A stretch of DNA of 64,000 nucleotides, from NCBI RefSeq assembly GCF_007744255.1, contig NZ_CP036267.1:4816001-4880000 (forward strand), read 5' to 3'. Shown here in pieces: positions 52,724 through 63,161 of this stretch. The notes under the pieces are model-generated. The model ran no database searches, had not been told where the DNA came from, and worked only from the letters and a program-made list of their open reading frames with translations. Position numbers and translations under genes: made by a program. The DNA comes from Thalassoglobus polymorphus. Its GTDB lineage: Bacteria > Planctomycetota > Planctomycetia > Planctomycetales > Planctomycetaceae. Numbering within the stretch: position 1 is the stretch's first letter; every line of letters begins with the position of its first letter.

Positions 52724-53809
52724 ATGCCGTTCACACTACGAGAACTCGCTGAATCACTGAACGGGAGCATTCAGGGTGACGCCGAAATGAGCGTGACTGA
52801 TGTTGCAGCTCTCGAACACGCGAGCCTCACCGATCTCTCATATCTTGATTCAAAAAAACAACTTAGAGCGATCCTCAGTTCGTCTGCCGGAGCTGTTCTT
52901 ACAACTCCTGATCTTGCAGAACTCGCCCGAAAGCAAGGCTCGGAGTGCAATTTCATTCTTGTCGAGGAGCCGCAGGCGGCCTTCATCGAGGCCATGCTTC
53001 GCTTCCGTCCATTGCCTGGACCCTCAACGATTGGGCTCTCTGCGAAAGCAGAAATTCATGAAACAGCCCAATTTGGTCACGGATGCCATGTCTTTCCGAA
53101 TGCTTACATCGGCAAAAATGTTGTTGTGGGAAGTAACTGCGAAATTGGCCCCGGCGCGGTCATTCATGACAACTGCGTGATCGGCGACGACTGTGTCATT
53201 CACGCGAACGCTGTCCTCTACCACAACGTGACCCTCGGAGACCGGGTCATCCTACATGCCGGAGCCGTCATCGGTGCAGACGGATTTGGCTACCGGTTTG
53301 TGAATGGTGGATTCGTTAAAATCCCGCACACGGGGACTGTCATCATCGAGAACGATGTCGAGATCGGAGCTGTCACCACAGTCGATCGAGGCATGATTGG
53401 TGCAACTGTCATTGGACAAGGAACCAAGCTCGACAATCAGGTGATGATTGCCCACAACTGCCAGATCGGAAAACACAACGTCTATGCTTCGCAAGTCGGA
53501 ATTGCGGGCTCATGCACTATTGGTGACTACGTACAAATGGGCGGACAGGTCGGAGTTGTCGATCATGTGAAGATTGGTTCCGGGGCGAAATTCGGAGGGA
53601 AAGCAGGCGTAGCCTGGGACATGCCTGCTGCAGGAACCTTCCACGGAACTCCTGCAATCAACGAAAAAGAAGCCATTCGAAATCATTTCAGCCTGCAGAG
53701 GCTTCCTGAACTTCGCGAACAGGTCAAAGCCCTGACGAATCAACTCGCAGAACTTCAGGAACAGTTGGCAGAACAGCAGGAACCTGTCCAATCGAAATCC
53801 GCAGCTTGA
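52724..53809 (+). CDS. lpxD: UDP-3-O-acylglucosamine N-acyltransferase
   Basis: 361 residues from MPFTLRELAE (the longer frame from 52706 lacks a site). Adds the N-linked acyl chain in the third step of lipid A synthesis. N-terminal uridine-binding domain (about 1-95), then the left-handed beta helix of hexapeptide repeats (IGKNVVVGSNCEIGPGAVI onward), with the catalytic His in VMIAHNCQIG. The C-terminal helix is Gln-rich (LAELQEQLAEQQEPVQ) and longer than in E. coli. The presence of lpxD and lpxI shows this planctomycete makes lipid A. Confidence 0.95.
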   Translation: MPFTLRELAESLNGSIQGDAEMSVTDVAALEHASLTDLSYLDSKKQLRAILSSSAGAVLTTPDLAELARKQGSECNFILVEEPQAAFIEAMLRFRPLPGPSTIGLSAKAEIHETAQFGHGCHVFPNAYIGKNVVVGSNCEIGPGAVIHDNCVIGDDCVIHANAVLYHNVTLGDRVILHAGAVIGADGFGYRFVNGGFVKIPHTGTVIIENDVEIGAVTTVDRGMIGATVIGQGTKLDNQVMIAHNCQIGKHNVYASQVGIAGSCTIGDYVQMGGQVGVVDHVKIGSGAKFGGKAGVAWDMPAAGTFHGTPAINEKEAIRNHFSLQRLPELREQVKALTNQLAELQEQLAEQQEPVQSKSAA

Positions 53810-53970
53810 TCGCTGTCACGTTATTTTTTTCCAAACGATGAATAATCGAAGAGAGACTAACAAGCCATTTGAAATCGTTGTTACACATTTAGACGACGCC
53901 TCCTTCAAAGGAACTTGTTAGCACGAAAAAGATTGTCCCGTCACTTTTCATTTAGTATTTCAGCTCAACT

Positions 53971-54873
53971 ATGTCGGACTCGTATCGAGAACGAATCCTT
54001 TCGATCCCTCCTCGCCCAGGAGACCGGGTTGGTCTTCTGGCTGGCTGGGGGCGATTCCCCATTGTCTTTGCCAAAACAGCGAAAGAGCAAGGGTTCTCGG
54101 TGCAATGTATTGGCATCGAGGGAATGGCTTCTGACGAGTTGGCGGACGTTTGCGATCACTATCGGACTGCCCCGTTGGCGCGGATTGGTCGAGCGGTTCG
54201 GTACTTCCAAAAACGACGTGTCACCCAAGCTGTGATGGCGGGCAAGGTCGAAAAGAAAGTCCTTTTTGATCCTTTCCGATTATGGCGTCTCTGGCCTGAC
54301 TGGAGAACCGCCGTCATGTGGGTGCGACACACTGCAAACAAAAAAGACGATACCATCCTTCTCGCAGTGATTCGCGAGTTTGAGCAGGACGGGATTCACT
54401 TCCGCTCCGCCTTAGAGTTTTGCCCGGAGATTCTCGTGAAACACGGATTCCTCACCAAGAAACACCCTTCAGCCGCACAGTGGAAAGATATTCATTTCGG
54501 CTGGGAAATGGCCAAGAAAATGGGTGAACTGGATATCGGCCAGTCAATCGTCGTCAACGACACAGCCGTGATCGCAGTCGAAGCTATCGAAGGGACCGAC
54601 CTGTGCATCCGCAGAGCAGGCACGCTCTGTCGCCGTGGCGGAATGACCGTCGTCAAGGTCGCGAAACCAAACCAGGACATGCGATTTGATGTCCCGACCA
54701 TTGGACTTCAAACGTTACAAACCATGCGAGAATCCGGCGCCCGCGTTCTGGCAATCGAATCCGGGATGACCATCATTCTCGACGAACCCGAAGTCCTGAA
54801 ACTCGCAGACAAACTGGGAATCGCCATCGTTTCAATCAAAGCCGAAGAACTAAAACTCCGAGCCGTCGCTTAG
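53971..54873 (+). CDS. lpxI: UDP-2,3-diacylglucosamine pyrophosphatase LpxI
   Basis: 300 residues. Cleaves UDP-2,3-diacylglucosamine to lipid X and UMP; it replaces LpxH in many bacteria. Signatures of the LpxI (DUF1009) family: VGLLAGWGRFPIVFAKTAKE at the N-terminus, AVMAGKVEKK, KKDDTILLAVIREFEQDG, GQSIVVNDTAVIAVEAIEGTD and RRGGMTVVKVAKPNQDMRFD with VPTIGLQTL. It follows lpxD on the same strand after 160 bases. The TAG stop begins a sequence resembling a family B end (TAGAGCAGTT). Confidence 0.95.
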   Translation: MSDSYRERILSIPPRPGDRVGLLAGWGRFPIVFAKTAKEQGFSVQCIGIEGMASDELADVCDHYRTAPLARIGRAVRYFQKRRVTQAVMAGKVEKKVLFDPFRLWRLWPDWRTAVMWVRHTANKKDDTILLAVIREFEQDGIHFRSALEFCPEILVKHGFLTKKHPSAAQWKDIHFGWEMAKKMGELDIGQSIVVNDTAVIAVEAIEGTDLCIRRAGTLCRRGGMTVVKVAKPNQDMRFDVPTIGLQTLQTMRESGARVLAIESGMTIILDEPEVLKLADKLGIAIVSIKAEELKLRAVA

Positions 54874-54970
54874 AGCAGTTCGTAGCTGTGAAGATCTGCC
54901 TCACATCTACATTGAACTCATATTGAACTCATAGCCTGTTCGTCGCAGTCACAGTCCCGCAAGACAACGC
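54871..54970 (-). repeat. family B repeat, strongly diverged
   Basis: Starts TAGAGCAGTT at the lpxI stop codon, then diverges; CATAGCCTGTTCGTCGCAGT resembles the inverted B2 core. ATTGAACTCAT is directly repeated inside. Confidence 0.35.
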
Positions 54971-54989
54971 GAATTGTCACTTAAAAAAT

Positions 54990-55574
<585 letters not shown>

Positions 55575-55765
55575 AAAGAGAAGTATGCCAATTCGCGATC
55601 CAATTGCATAGAGCAGCATTCGACGCGGAAGACTCGTCCCCCTCAGCCAGAAACTACTTCAGAGTCTCCTACAGAACTGGCGACACATATGCCTTGCTGG
55701 TGGTCAAGACCTGATGGTGATAACGTTTTATGTTGAACTTTTCCTCTGCAAATTGAGATCGAGTT

Positions 55766-56707
55766 ATGCAAACGGCACTTTACGGATCGATTGGCTGGAA
55801 GCATCCATTTGGAATTTTTCAGGTTCTGGAGTGGGCAAAAGAATACGGTTGGGACTCAGTCGATGCGCGAGGGATGACCATCGATATCCCGGGCGGTCCG
55901 AAGAAACAGCTCACCGCGTTTGGCTACGACATGCTTGGCCCGCGACAAATTCGGCCAACCGCGCGAGAGCAACTTCGAAGTCGCTGCGAGGAACTTGGCA
56001 TCCCGATCATCTGCTTGTACGTTCCAAGTCCGGTGAACCTGAGAGGAAAGCTTGGAGAGGACTGCCGCAGACTCTTCAAAGAGTTTGTACAACTGGCTGC
56101 CGACGTTGGAATCGAGTGGGTCCGCGCGATCAACAACACGACTGAAAGCTACAACAACGAGCCGTTCACGGAAGAAGAAGCGTTTGCTCGAACGGTCGAT
56201 GGACTCAAAGAAGTCGGCAAGTTTGCAGCGGACCTTGGAGTCGGAATTCTCATTGAAAACAACGAGAACACCACGACATCCTGTGCTGCCGAACTTCTGA
56301 CCATGAAAAGCGAAGTGGTTGACGCCTGCCGAATGGGGATTGCTTATGATGGAACGAACGCCTACTTCCAGGGGCTTAAGGAAATGGAAGAACTGAAAAA
56401 GCTCGCTGGAGCAATAGATGTCCTTCACTTAAAGAATGTGAAGCGGCACGACGATCCAACCTTTTCATATCTTCCTCGCGGAGACTTCAGCTACGAGTGG
56501 ACGTCACTCGAACAGGGAGATGTTCGGTGGGACAAGTTCCTGAAGCAAGCGGTCGCCGATGGCTTCGATGGCCCGCTGACATTTGAGTACGTTAACCCAT
56601 TCAAAGGAATGCCGGCGGACTACTGGAATATCCTTCGTGAACCAGAGAAGGCGGCGGCTGAAGAAATTGCGTATATCAAAAAAGTGCTGAATGAAATCGC
56701 TGAATAA
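55766..56707 (+). CDS. sugar phosphate isomerase/epimerase-like TIM-barrel protein
   Basis: 313 residues, no signal peptide. AP endonuclease 2/xylose isomerase-like fold: YGWDSVDARGM, GIPIICLYVPSPVN, WVRAINNTTESYNN, VGILIENNENTTTSCAAEL with a metal-ligand Glu, MGIAYDGTNAYFQG, VLHLKNVKRHDDP, and the C-terminal DGPLTFEYVNPFKG with the second Glu. Many planctomycete paralogues act on sugars, inositols or hydroxypyruvate; the substrate here is unknown. A GAGATCGAG site precedes the ATG. Confidence 0.88.
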   Translation: MQTALYGSIGWKHPFGIFQVLEWAKEYGWDSVDARGMTIDIPGGPKKQLTAFGYDMLGPRQIRPTAREQLRSRCEELGIPIICLYVPSPVNLRGKLGEDCRRLFKEFVQLAADVGIEWVRAINNTTESYNNEPFTEEEAFARTVDGLKEVGKFAADLGVGILIENNENTTTSCAAELLTMKSEVVDACRMGIAYDGTNAYFQGLKEMEELKKLAGAIDVLHLKNVKRHDDPTFSYLPRGDFSYEWTSLEQGDVRWDKFLKQAVADGFDGPLTFEYVNPFKGMPADYWNILREPEKAAAEEIAYIKKVLNEIAE

Positions 56708-57068
56708 ACACCTCGTCACAATCCGCAATCTTCCAGGCCACTGCAGGTCAAGGTCCAGTGATGAAGGGACAACTACGAATCTTCATCTTCAAACTCCTTC
56801 ACTTGGTGTCGAACTCGATGGTTCTGGACCAATGCTCGGGCGGCGCGGCCTGTTGTTCACTGATGAACTGCTAAAAAAATCGCTGGGCTGTCGGGCGATT
56901 TAAAGCCACCGGTTCGAGTGAGTACAAGTTCATTGGAGATGCCATCCCGATCGGAATCACGTTTCCTGATCGACGAGGGACAGCCATTCTGGACGGGATT
57001 TGAATTGATAAAAGCAGACATCCCAGAGGTTTTCGGACTGATTCCACTCAAGGTCTAAACGTGCGGAA
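56708..57068. other. intergenic region with repeat fragment
   Basis: No gene. Near 57021-57047 CAGAGGTTTTCGGACTGATTC is one end of a family A repeat; the rest is lost or diverged. Confidence 0.45.
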
Positions 57069-58874
57069 CTAAGGAACGTTGGCGTTATTTTTCGCTCCGA
57101 AGTGGGGAGACGTGGCGATTTCATCTCTTAATTGAGAGACCTCAGTCTGTAGTTGCCTCGCGTCATTTGCCCAACGACGAGTCTGCAAAATCGATTGTTC
57201 CAACTGCGGAAACAATCCTTTCTCAAGGTTTCGATTGACAAGATTGTTGACGAGCGTTTCGACTGAACCACGCAGCCCGCGTCGCAAACGGCGTGTCAAC
57301 AGGATGACGAGAAGCCCCGACCAGAGAATCAAGAACAGCCCGGCGGGAATGTAAAAATCACTCGATAGAAGTGGTTGATGAAGAATGAAGGACTCGTAGA
57401 AAAAATTCGCGCCAACACGATACAGCACAAAAAGTATGTAGGCGACAAACAAAAATTCGTACCAGCATCGCACGTAGAACTTGGAATTTTTTCTCGCTAG
57501 CTCTTCGATCGATTCGTCGATCTTTTGACCGGCATCGACAACAAACTGACTCTCAACAGCCGCCGCCTCTTTACGAAGTTGATCGAGCGATTGATCGCTC
57601 ATGACTGAAGAATCAAACCCTGCCTGAGAGACATGACCGTCAATCACAATTTCCGCTTCGCGCAAGTGCGACTCATCGAGACCGAACTGACTCACTCGCT
57701 GAAGAGTTTCTTCGGATCGCTGCTCACTGCGAAAATGATCCAGCCAGCGTTTCCCCTGAATCGTTCCCAGCAGCGCCAACTGTGCGGTGCTGCGGGCACG
57801 AAAAAACGTGAGCGATGCCAGAAGCCCACCGATACCACTATAAAATCTTAAGCATGCCGAGAACGGGCTGAGCCCCCAATGGTCCGTGACCGCGGAAAGT
57901 AATCGGCGTTCCCACAACCCGTGGCTGGCCAGCAGTTCTTTTTTAAGCTGCTGTGCCATTTTTTGACTGAGTTGCTCCCGCTGCTGGTTCAGTGCTGCGT
58001 CCAGAGTTTTTAAGTCGTCCTCTTTTCTGGAAATGATCTCCAGACAACGAGCCAAGCCGGATTGCAGCAAGTCCACAATATTTGCTCGACGAATGCGCAG
58101 ACGTTCGGATGCCCCTAATTTCGACGTCAGCAAATCTATCAACCGACCAAAATCCCCGGTCGGATGCTGAGCCTGTTGCCGTTCTTCAAAGGCTTTCAGG
58201 GAGTCGACAAAAAAGAGATCGGGAACCTGGTATTGGTCGACGAGTGTGGATCTCCAGTCGGCTCGAATATCTTCATCGAGATCAGCATGAGTTTGCACGA
58301 AGATCATTCGGCAACCGGACGCAGCTGCCAGCAGTTCATCTGAAACACGAGCTGACCGATACTTTTGTTGTGTCGAGACAACGAGCAACACATCGCAATA
58401 AGGAAGTAATTTCCGCAACCGATCCAGATTCGTTCCGGCCTCGCTATTCTCGTTGGTATCGGGATCTGGACAATCGAGGATCACGAGGTCCCGCAGGACA
58501 TCGGCCTCTGACTGGACGACATCAATATCGTCGAGTGGCAGATTGAGAAGTTTCAAATCGGTATCGAAATGAACGATCAGCTTTGGCTTGCGAGTTGTCG
58601 GCCGCTCACGACCGGAACTCGAAACCTCTTCACCGACGAGTGCATTCACCAGCGAACTTTTGCCTGTTCCGGTCCCACCGAAGGTTGCGACGACAATCGG
58701 AGCTTCATAACGAAACTGCAACGTCTCAACCCGGCTGAGAATCCGCGTGATCAATGACTGGCAACGGAGTGCTGGCTCCCATTGGAGCGGGACAGAACTC
58801 CACGTTGTCACGCGATGACGAAGCCGGTCCAGCGTGGAAAGCAGTTCAAGTTGCTGAAGGTCGTCATCTTTCAT
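57069..58874 (-). CDS. dynamin-like membrane-associated GTPase
   Basis: 601 residues. The G domain begins near residue 55: VVATFGGTGTGKSSLVNALVG (P-loop), PTTRKPKL (switch I Thr), LVILDCPDPDT (G3) and IFVQTHADLD (G4-like, THAD instead of NKXD). A long helical region follows with coiled coil (about 280-320; EDDLKTLDAALNQQ), and two membrane helices near 478-500 and 516-538 (WYEFLFVAYILFVLYRV, FYIPAGLFLILWSGLLVILL). This order fits bacterial dynamin-like or YfjP-type GTPases that act on membranes. It is not in an operon. The target membrane process is unknown. Confidence 0.83.
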   Translation of the reverse strand: MKDDDLQQLELLSTLDRLRHRVTTWSSVPLQWEPALRCQSLITRILSRVETLQFRYEAPIVVATFGGTGTGKSSLVNALVGEEVSSSGRERPTTRKPKLIVHFDTDLKLLNLPLDDIDVVQSEADVLRDLVILDCPDPDTNENSEAGTNLDRLRKLLPYCDVLLVVSTQQKYRSARVSDELLAAASGCRMIFVQTHADLDEDIRADWRSTLVDQYQVPDLFFVDSLKAFEERQQAQHPTGDFGRLIDLLTSKLGASERLRIRRANIVDLLQSGLARCLEIISRKEDDLKTLDAALNQQREQLSQKMAQQLKKELLASHGLWERRLLSAVTDHWGLSPFSACLRFYSGIGGLLASLTFFRARSTAQLALLGTIQGKRWLDHFRSEQRSEETLQRVSQFGLDESHLREAEIVIDGHVSQAGFDSSVMSDQSLDQLRKEAAAVESQFVVDAGQKIDESIEELARKNSKFYVRCWYEFLFVAYILFVLYRVGANFFYESFILHQPLLSSDFYIPAGLFLILWSGLLVILLTRRLRRGLRGSVETLVNNLVNRNLEKGLFPQLEQSILQTRRWANDARQLQTEVSQLRDEIATSPHFGAKNNANVP

Positions 58875-59056
58875 TCGTCGATGTCAGAAAAGTGTGGTCC
58901 GCTGGGATTCCGTTATCAAAAATTCGTCGACTGGGGCATTCTTATCTTCATTCAAAGTTCTATTTTCATTGAACGAAAACTTATGAAGTCAGGATCAAAA
59001 AAAGCCCTGTTCGCTGCCCCAGTTGACCAAACAGTTCGCTAAGTGAGTTAAGCTGA

Positions 59057-60484
59057 TCAAACAGTCGCAGACGATGGAGTGAGATACTTGTCGAGTTCAT
59101 TGGCAACGATCACTCCGTAATTGACGGCACCCAGCCACCCAGACATGATGATGCCAACAGACCCTGCGTGGAACAGACCGTTGATATGCTCAGGCAACGC
59201 TTGCGAGACTTTCAGTCCTTCGAATTTCGTCCCGAAACTCGCTCCTTGAGCATGACGTGTGTAATGTTCAAAAGTGCGCGGAGTCGAAGCTTCGATCCAA
59301 TCCAGTTTTTCCCGAATGTCAGGGACATACTGTTCGAGGCAATCGAGGGTTCCTTCGCACAGTTTTTCTTTTTCGTGCTGGTATTCTTCTTCGGTCAGTT
59401 TCGCCCAGTCGCTGTAGTTGGCGTTCGTCGAGGAGACCACTAACCAGCGGTCCGATCCTGGTCGAGTTTGTGGATAGTAAAACGAGAACGTCCGACTGCT
59501 CACATTCATCGAGAGCATCGCATTGATGTCGAAGCCATCATGCTCGGAATGGAACAGCAAGTCCCCGCAATCGTCGAATCCTTCGCCCGGCTTCAGTCCG
59601 ATGTAAACCTGACAACTACTGTTGTTCAACCGGACTGCTTTTGTTTCTTCCAGATAGTCTTTGTCAAAATGCTCTTCGTCGACCAATTTGAGAATCGTGG
59701 TTTTGAGGTTGGCGTTGGACATCACTGCCCCACACTCGATGCGTTTTCCATTCACATGGACCGCTTTAACTTGTCGGTCCGGGCTGACTTCGATTTTCTC
59801 CACGAGCGAACGAATTCGTATGTCGACACCGTTGGCGATGAGTTCTTCTCTCATTTTACTAATGAGCGCGTCGGTCCCTCCCTGAAACGTGAAGACCCCT
59901 TTGCTCATGAAATTACTGAAGACGATTCCGTACGTAATAGCCGGGTCTTCCAACGTCGATCCGTTTGCGTAAGCAATCGGTTCCATGAGCATGCGAACGA
60001 CGTCGCTGCGCCCCGGGAAGAATTTCTCGAAGAGTTCCCCGGTTGTCATCTGTTGATCATCAAAGAAATTCATCTTTCGAGACGCGGAGAAAAAGGCGTC
60101 GACGGTCTCGAAAGGAATGTTGAACTGTTCGGTGATGAGCCGTGTGAAGTCTTTTCGATCAAACGTCGTGCGTAGTGAAAACTGTGGATTCTCGAACCGA
60201 ATTCCTTTGAGCTGAACAATGCTCTCAGCGATTTCCTGTGTCCAATACTTCCGGCAACTTTTGATCATTCCGACAGGGAATCCGTGCAGAGAAATATCGA
60301 AGATATGCCCCCCGCGACGCTTAAACCAAGTCGCCATGCCTCCCAATTGATAGTGATGTTCGAGGAGCAAAACAGAGTACCCCTGCTTGGCCAAAACATT
60401 CGCACTGGTCAGGCCAGCAAGTCCCGAACCGATCACGATGACGTCGTAACGATCTTTTGTCTCTTTAAGAAAATCTTTTGCCAT
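59057..60484 (-). CDS. FAD-dependent oxidoreductase, phytoene desaturase/CrtI-like
   Basis: 475 residues from [10 protein letters not shown] (a TTG at 60502 is possible). FAD-binding Rossmann motif [19 protein letters not shown] with [16 protein letters not shown], the CrtI-like [18 protein letters not shown], and the C-terminal [19 protein letters not shown]. Related proteins include carotene desaturases, carotenoid isomerases (CrtISO) and all-trans-retinol saturases. No carotenoid gene lies beside it, so the substrate is uncertain. GxGxxG and the C-terminal FAD contact are intact. Confidence 0.85.
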   Translation of the reverse strand: MAKDFLKETKDRYDVIVIGSGLAGLTSANVLAKQGYSVLLLEHHYQLGGMATWFKRRGGHIFDISLHGFPVGMIKSCRKYWTQEIAESIVQLKGIRFENPQFSLRTTFDRKDFTRLITEQFNIPFETVDAFFSASRKMNFFDDQQMTTGELFEKFFPGRSDVVRMLMEPIAYANGSTLEDPAITYGIVFSNFMSKGVFTFQGGTDALISKMREELIANGVDIRIRSLVEKIEVSPDRQVKAVHVNGKRIECGAVMSNANLKTTILKLVDEEHFDKDYLEETKAVRLNNSSCQVYIGLKPGEGFDDCGDLLFHSEHDGFDINAMLSMNVSSRTFSFYYPQTRPGSDRWLVVSSTNANYSDWAKLTEEEYQHEKEKLCEGTLDCLEQYVPDIREKLDWIEASTPRTFEHYTRHAQGASFGTKFEGLKVSQALPEHINGLFHAGSVGIIMSGWLGAVNYGVIVANELDKYLTPSSATV

Positions 60485-60772
60485 TGGGAGTTCAGATATC
60501 AATAGTTCTTAATTTGTGCGGACTTCCATGCAACATCATTGACAATTTCACTTCGAACATCCAGTTCGACAACGTCTGCATTTCCACGTTTTTCTCGTTC
60601 GCACACCAAGATTCACCCTTTTAAGCCTCACTCACCCAGTCTCACACGAGATCACAAGGGCACACGTCCCAGCCAGAGCAGCGAGCAAAGAAACAGTCCC
60701 ACCCTCCTCAACAAGACCGATTCATAAGGCTAAGTCCATACAGAACGACGAAAATTCGCCGTCGCCGGACTT

Positions 60773-61609
60773 CTACAACCGTTTCATTGCAGCAGCGATT
60801 TCAATTTCGATTTGTTCGAGAGGATTGAGTGGGTCCATCGGATTGTCCATCGGCTGGACTTCGTTGGTCTCCCGGTTCCAATCGACTGGACCGTAGCGAG
60901 CGGGCTCAGGCTTCTTGTTCAGAATGTGATCTCCGGCATCCCCTTTGTTGAAGTGCCAGAACTCGTACGGGAAGTGCATGAAGCCTTTTGATTCCATGAT
61001 CTCCGTGATTGCGAGACGATTTTGAAGTTCGTCTTCGGTAATGAACGGAGACCGCATCGGCGTTTTTTCGCTCACTTCTAAATACGGTCCTCCACGCCAG
61101 ACTTCGCTGCCGTCGTCTCTGCGAAAGACAGAGATATCAATCGCTGAACCAGACATGTGCGTGCCGATTTTCGGAATGTTCGCAACCAGCACAATCGCTC
61201 GGCGAAAGACAAATTCTACCGGCGGCATCTCCCCGCCATTTTCCCAGATGCACTTCTGTAACACCAAATCGAAGACCGCCGGTTTGCGGACGAGTGTCCG
61301 CTGCATCTCCCTGGACCGAAACCCGTCTTCAACCTTCAGAATCCAGCCACGGTCATTCATCACCCGACCGATCGCAATCACATCGTCCACGAGGCTTTCG
61401 CGAATAAAAAAGACGCGATCGAGGTCACCTGCAATTTTCGATTCCGAAAATTGCATCTCCACTCCCGCAGCATCGGCGGCGTCTGGAATCGATGCGAATC
61501 CTTCTCCACATTCTTCGACAGGAAAGGTGAGTAATTCTTCGACCATTCCATAGCCAAGTTCCAACTGCTCGGTCCAATAGGCCCGTGCTGAATCATCAAG
61601 TTGAGACAT
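60773..61609 (-). CDS. M15 metallopeptidase, D-Ala-D-Ala dipeptidase (VanX-like)
   Basis: 278 residues from MSQLDDSARA at 61609, with AAGGT 9 bases upstream. Motifs of the M15D family: GFRSREMQRTLV with the substrate Arg, GTHMSGSAIDISVF (zinc ligands His and Asp), and FPYEFWHFNKGD (catalytic Glu and third ligand His). No signal peptide is seen, so it may act in the cytosol like VanX. Could split D-Ala-D-Ala or recycle wall peptides, which fits the peptidoglycan now known in planctomycetes. VanX proteins are about 200 residues, so this one is longer. Confidence 0.87.
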   Translation of the reverse strand: MSQLDDSARAYWTEQLELGYGMVEELLTFPVEECGEGFASIPDAADAAGVEMQFSESKIAGDLDRVFFIRESLVDDVIAIGRVMNDRGWILKVEDGFRSREMQRTLVRKPAVFDLVLQKCIWENGGEMPPVEFVFRRAIVLVANIPKIGTHMSGSAIDISVFRRDDGSEVWRGGPYLEVSEKTPMRSPFITEDELQNRLAITEIMESKGFMHFPYEFWHFNKGDAGDHILNKKPEPARYGPVDWNRETNEVQPMDNPMDPLNPLEQIEIEIAAAMKRL

Positions 61610-61789
61610 ATTTATCGTGACCTTTGCTGACGTTGTTTTGGCTTGTCGAGTTGGAACTTCCAACAAGTGCTGTTTCTACGCTATCAAGTTCAGTTTCTAT
61701 TACTGTGACACTAACGGACAGTTTGAGTGTCCGACTCAAGCAGGTTCAACTTTCTGAAACGTTGAACGCTGAACATTGAACGTTGCTTG

Positions 61790-63115
61790 TTATGCGTCAC
61801 CGCTTGCGTTTCGCCTTTGACGTAATTCGTCTAATCGTTTTTTGATCTCTGCTTCATAACCACGATCGACCGGTTCGTAGTATGTTTTTTCAACTCCCAG
61901 ATAGTCTTGGTCAACCCAGCCATCTCCACTGTTGTGAGCATATTGATACCCTTCGCCATGCCCGAGGTCTTTGGCCCCTTGGTAATGAGCATCTTTCAAA
62001 TGCGTGGGGACGGGGACGATACGATTGTTTTCAATATCGCCAATCGCAGCATCGACCGCTTTGTATGACGCGTTCGACTTCGGAGCCGAGGCAAGATACG
62101 TCACCGCTTGCGACAAAATAATTCGACACTCCGGCATCCCGACTCGCTCGGTCGCCTCCGCAGCTGAGTTCGCTATGACCAAAGCTTGTGGATCGGCATT
62201 TCCGATATCTTCCGAAGCAGAAATCACGATCCGGCGGGCGATGAATCTGGGATCTTCTCCAGCAACCAACATCCGTGCCAACCAATAGATTGCGGCATCG
62301 GGATCACTTCCACGAATACTCTTAATAAACGCGCTAGCGACATCGTAATGCTGATCTCCTTTGGCATCGTACAGGACAGCCTTCTTCTGAATCGATTCCT
62401 GCGCGACCTGCAAGTTGAAGACCTTATTATTCTCATCGAGCGAGAGCACTCCGATTTCGAATGCCGTCAACGCACGCCGGGCATCTCCATCACAAATTTC
62501 AGCGAGAAACTCAATCGCTTCGTCGGTCGCCTTCGCCCCTGTTTCCCCAAGCCCGCGTTCTTTATCTTCCAGTGCGCGCCGCAGAAGTTGAGCAATGTCC
62601 TCTTCGTCAATCGTCTTGAATTCAAACACCTGGCTCCGACTAATCAGCGCTGAAGCCAACGAGAAGAATGGGTTTGCCGTCGTCGCTGCAATGAGATTCA
62701 CAACACCGGCTTCCACATCTGGCAATAACACATCCTGTTGCGTCTTGTTGAAGTGATGAAGTTCGTCGACAAAAAGAATCGTGCGGCCATCTCCCCGGGA
62801 AAGTCGATCACGCGCAGCTTCCAGCTCGGTCCGGAGTTCCTTCACTCCGACACTGGCAGCATTGAGAACAGCAAAGTGACACTGAGTCTGAAGCGCGATC
62901 ACCTGCCCCAGCGATGTCTTTCCGGTTCCGGGGGGACCGTAGAAAATCATCGACCCCAATCGGTCCGCCTGCAACATTCGCTGCAAAAGCATTCCCTTCC
63001 CCAGAAAGTGCCGTTGTCCAACGAACTCTTCCAGCGATCGTGGCCGCATCCGCGCAGCGAGCGGCTGAGCCTTTGTTCGAGCTTGTTTTTCCTGTTGATC
63101 GAAGAGACCGGGCAT
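61790..63115 (-). CDS. rarA: replication-associated recombination protein A (AAA+ ATPase)
   Basis: 441 residues from MPGLFDQQEK; the open frame reaches 63277 but without similarity. RarA/MgsA acts at stalled replication forks. Signatures: PLAARMRPRSLEEFVGQRHF, MIFYGPPGTGKTSLG (Walker A), TILFVDELHHFNKTQQD (Walker B), LIAATTANPFFSLASALISR (sensor 1 and arginine finger), then the tetramerisation region with KSIRGSDPDAAIYWLARM and LPVPTHLKDAHY-like VPTHLKDAHYQGAK. Confidence 0.95.
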   Translation of the reverse strand: MPGLFDQQEKQARTKAQPLAARMRPRSLEEFVGQRHFLGKGMLLQRMLQADRLGSMIFYGPPGTGKTSLGQVIALQTQCHFAVLNAASVGVKELRTELEAARDRLSRGDGRTILFVDELHHFNKTQQDVLLPDVEAGVVNLIAATTANPFFSLASALISRSQVFEFKTIDEEDIAQLLRRALEDKERGLGETGAKATDEAIEFLAEICDGDARRALTAFEIGVLSLDENNKVFNLQVAQESIQKKAVLYDAKGDQHYDVASAFIKSIRGSDPDAAIYWLARMLVAGEDPRFIARRIVISASEDIGNADPQALVIANSAAEATERVGMPECRIILSQAVTYLASAPKSNASYKAVDAAIGDIENNRIVPVPTHLKDAHYQGAKDLGHGEGYQYAHNSGDGWVDQDYLGVEKTYYEPVDRGYEAEIKKRLDELRQRRNASGDA

Positions 63116-63161
63116 TGCAACTGAGACTAAAGTTAAAAGACAAAGGGCAGTGAGTTCGTAG

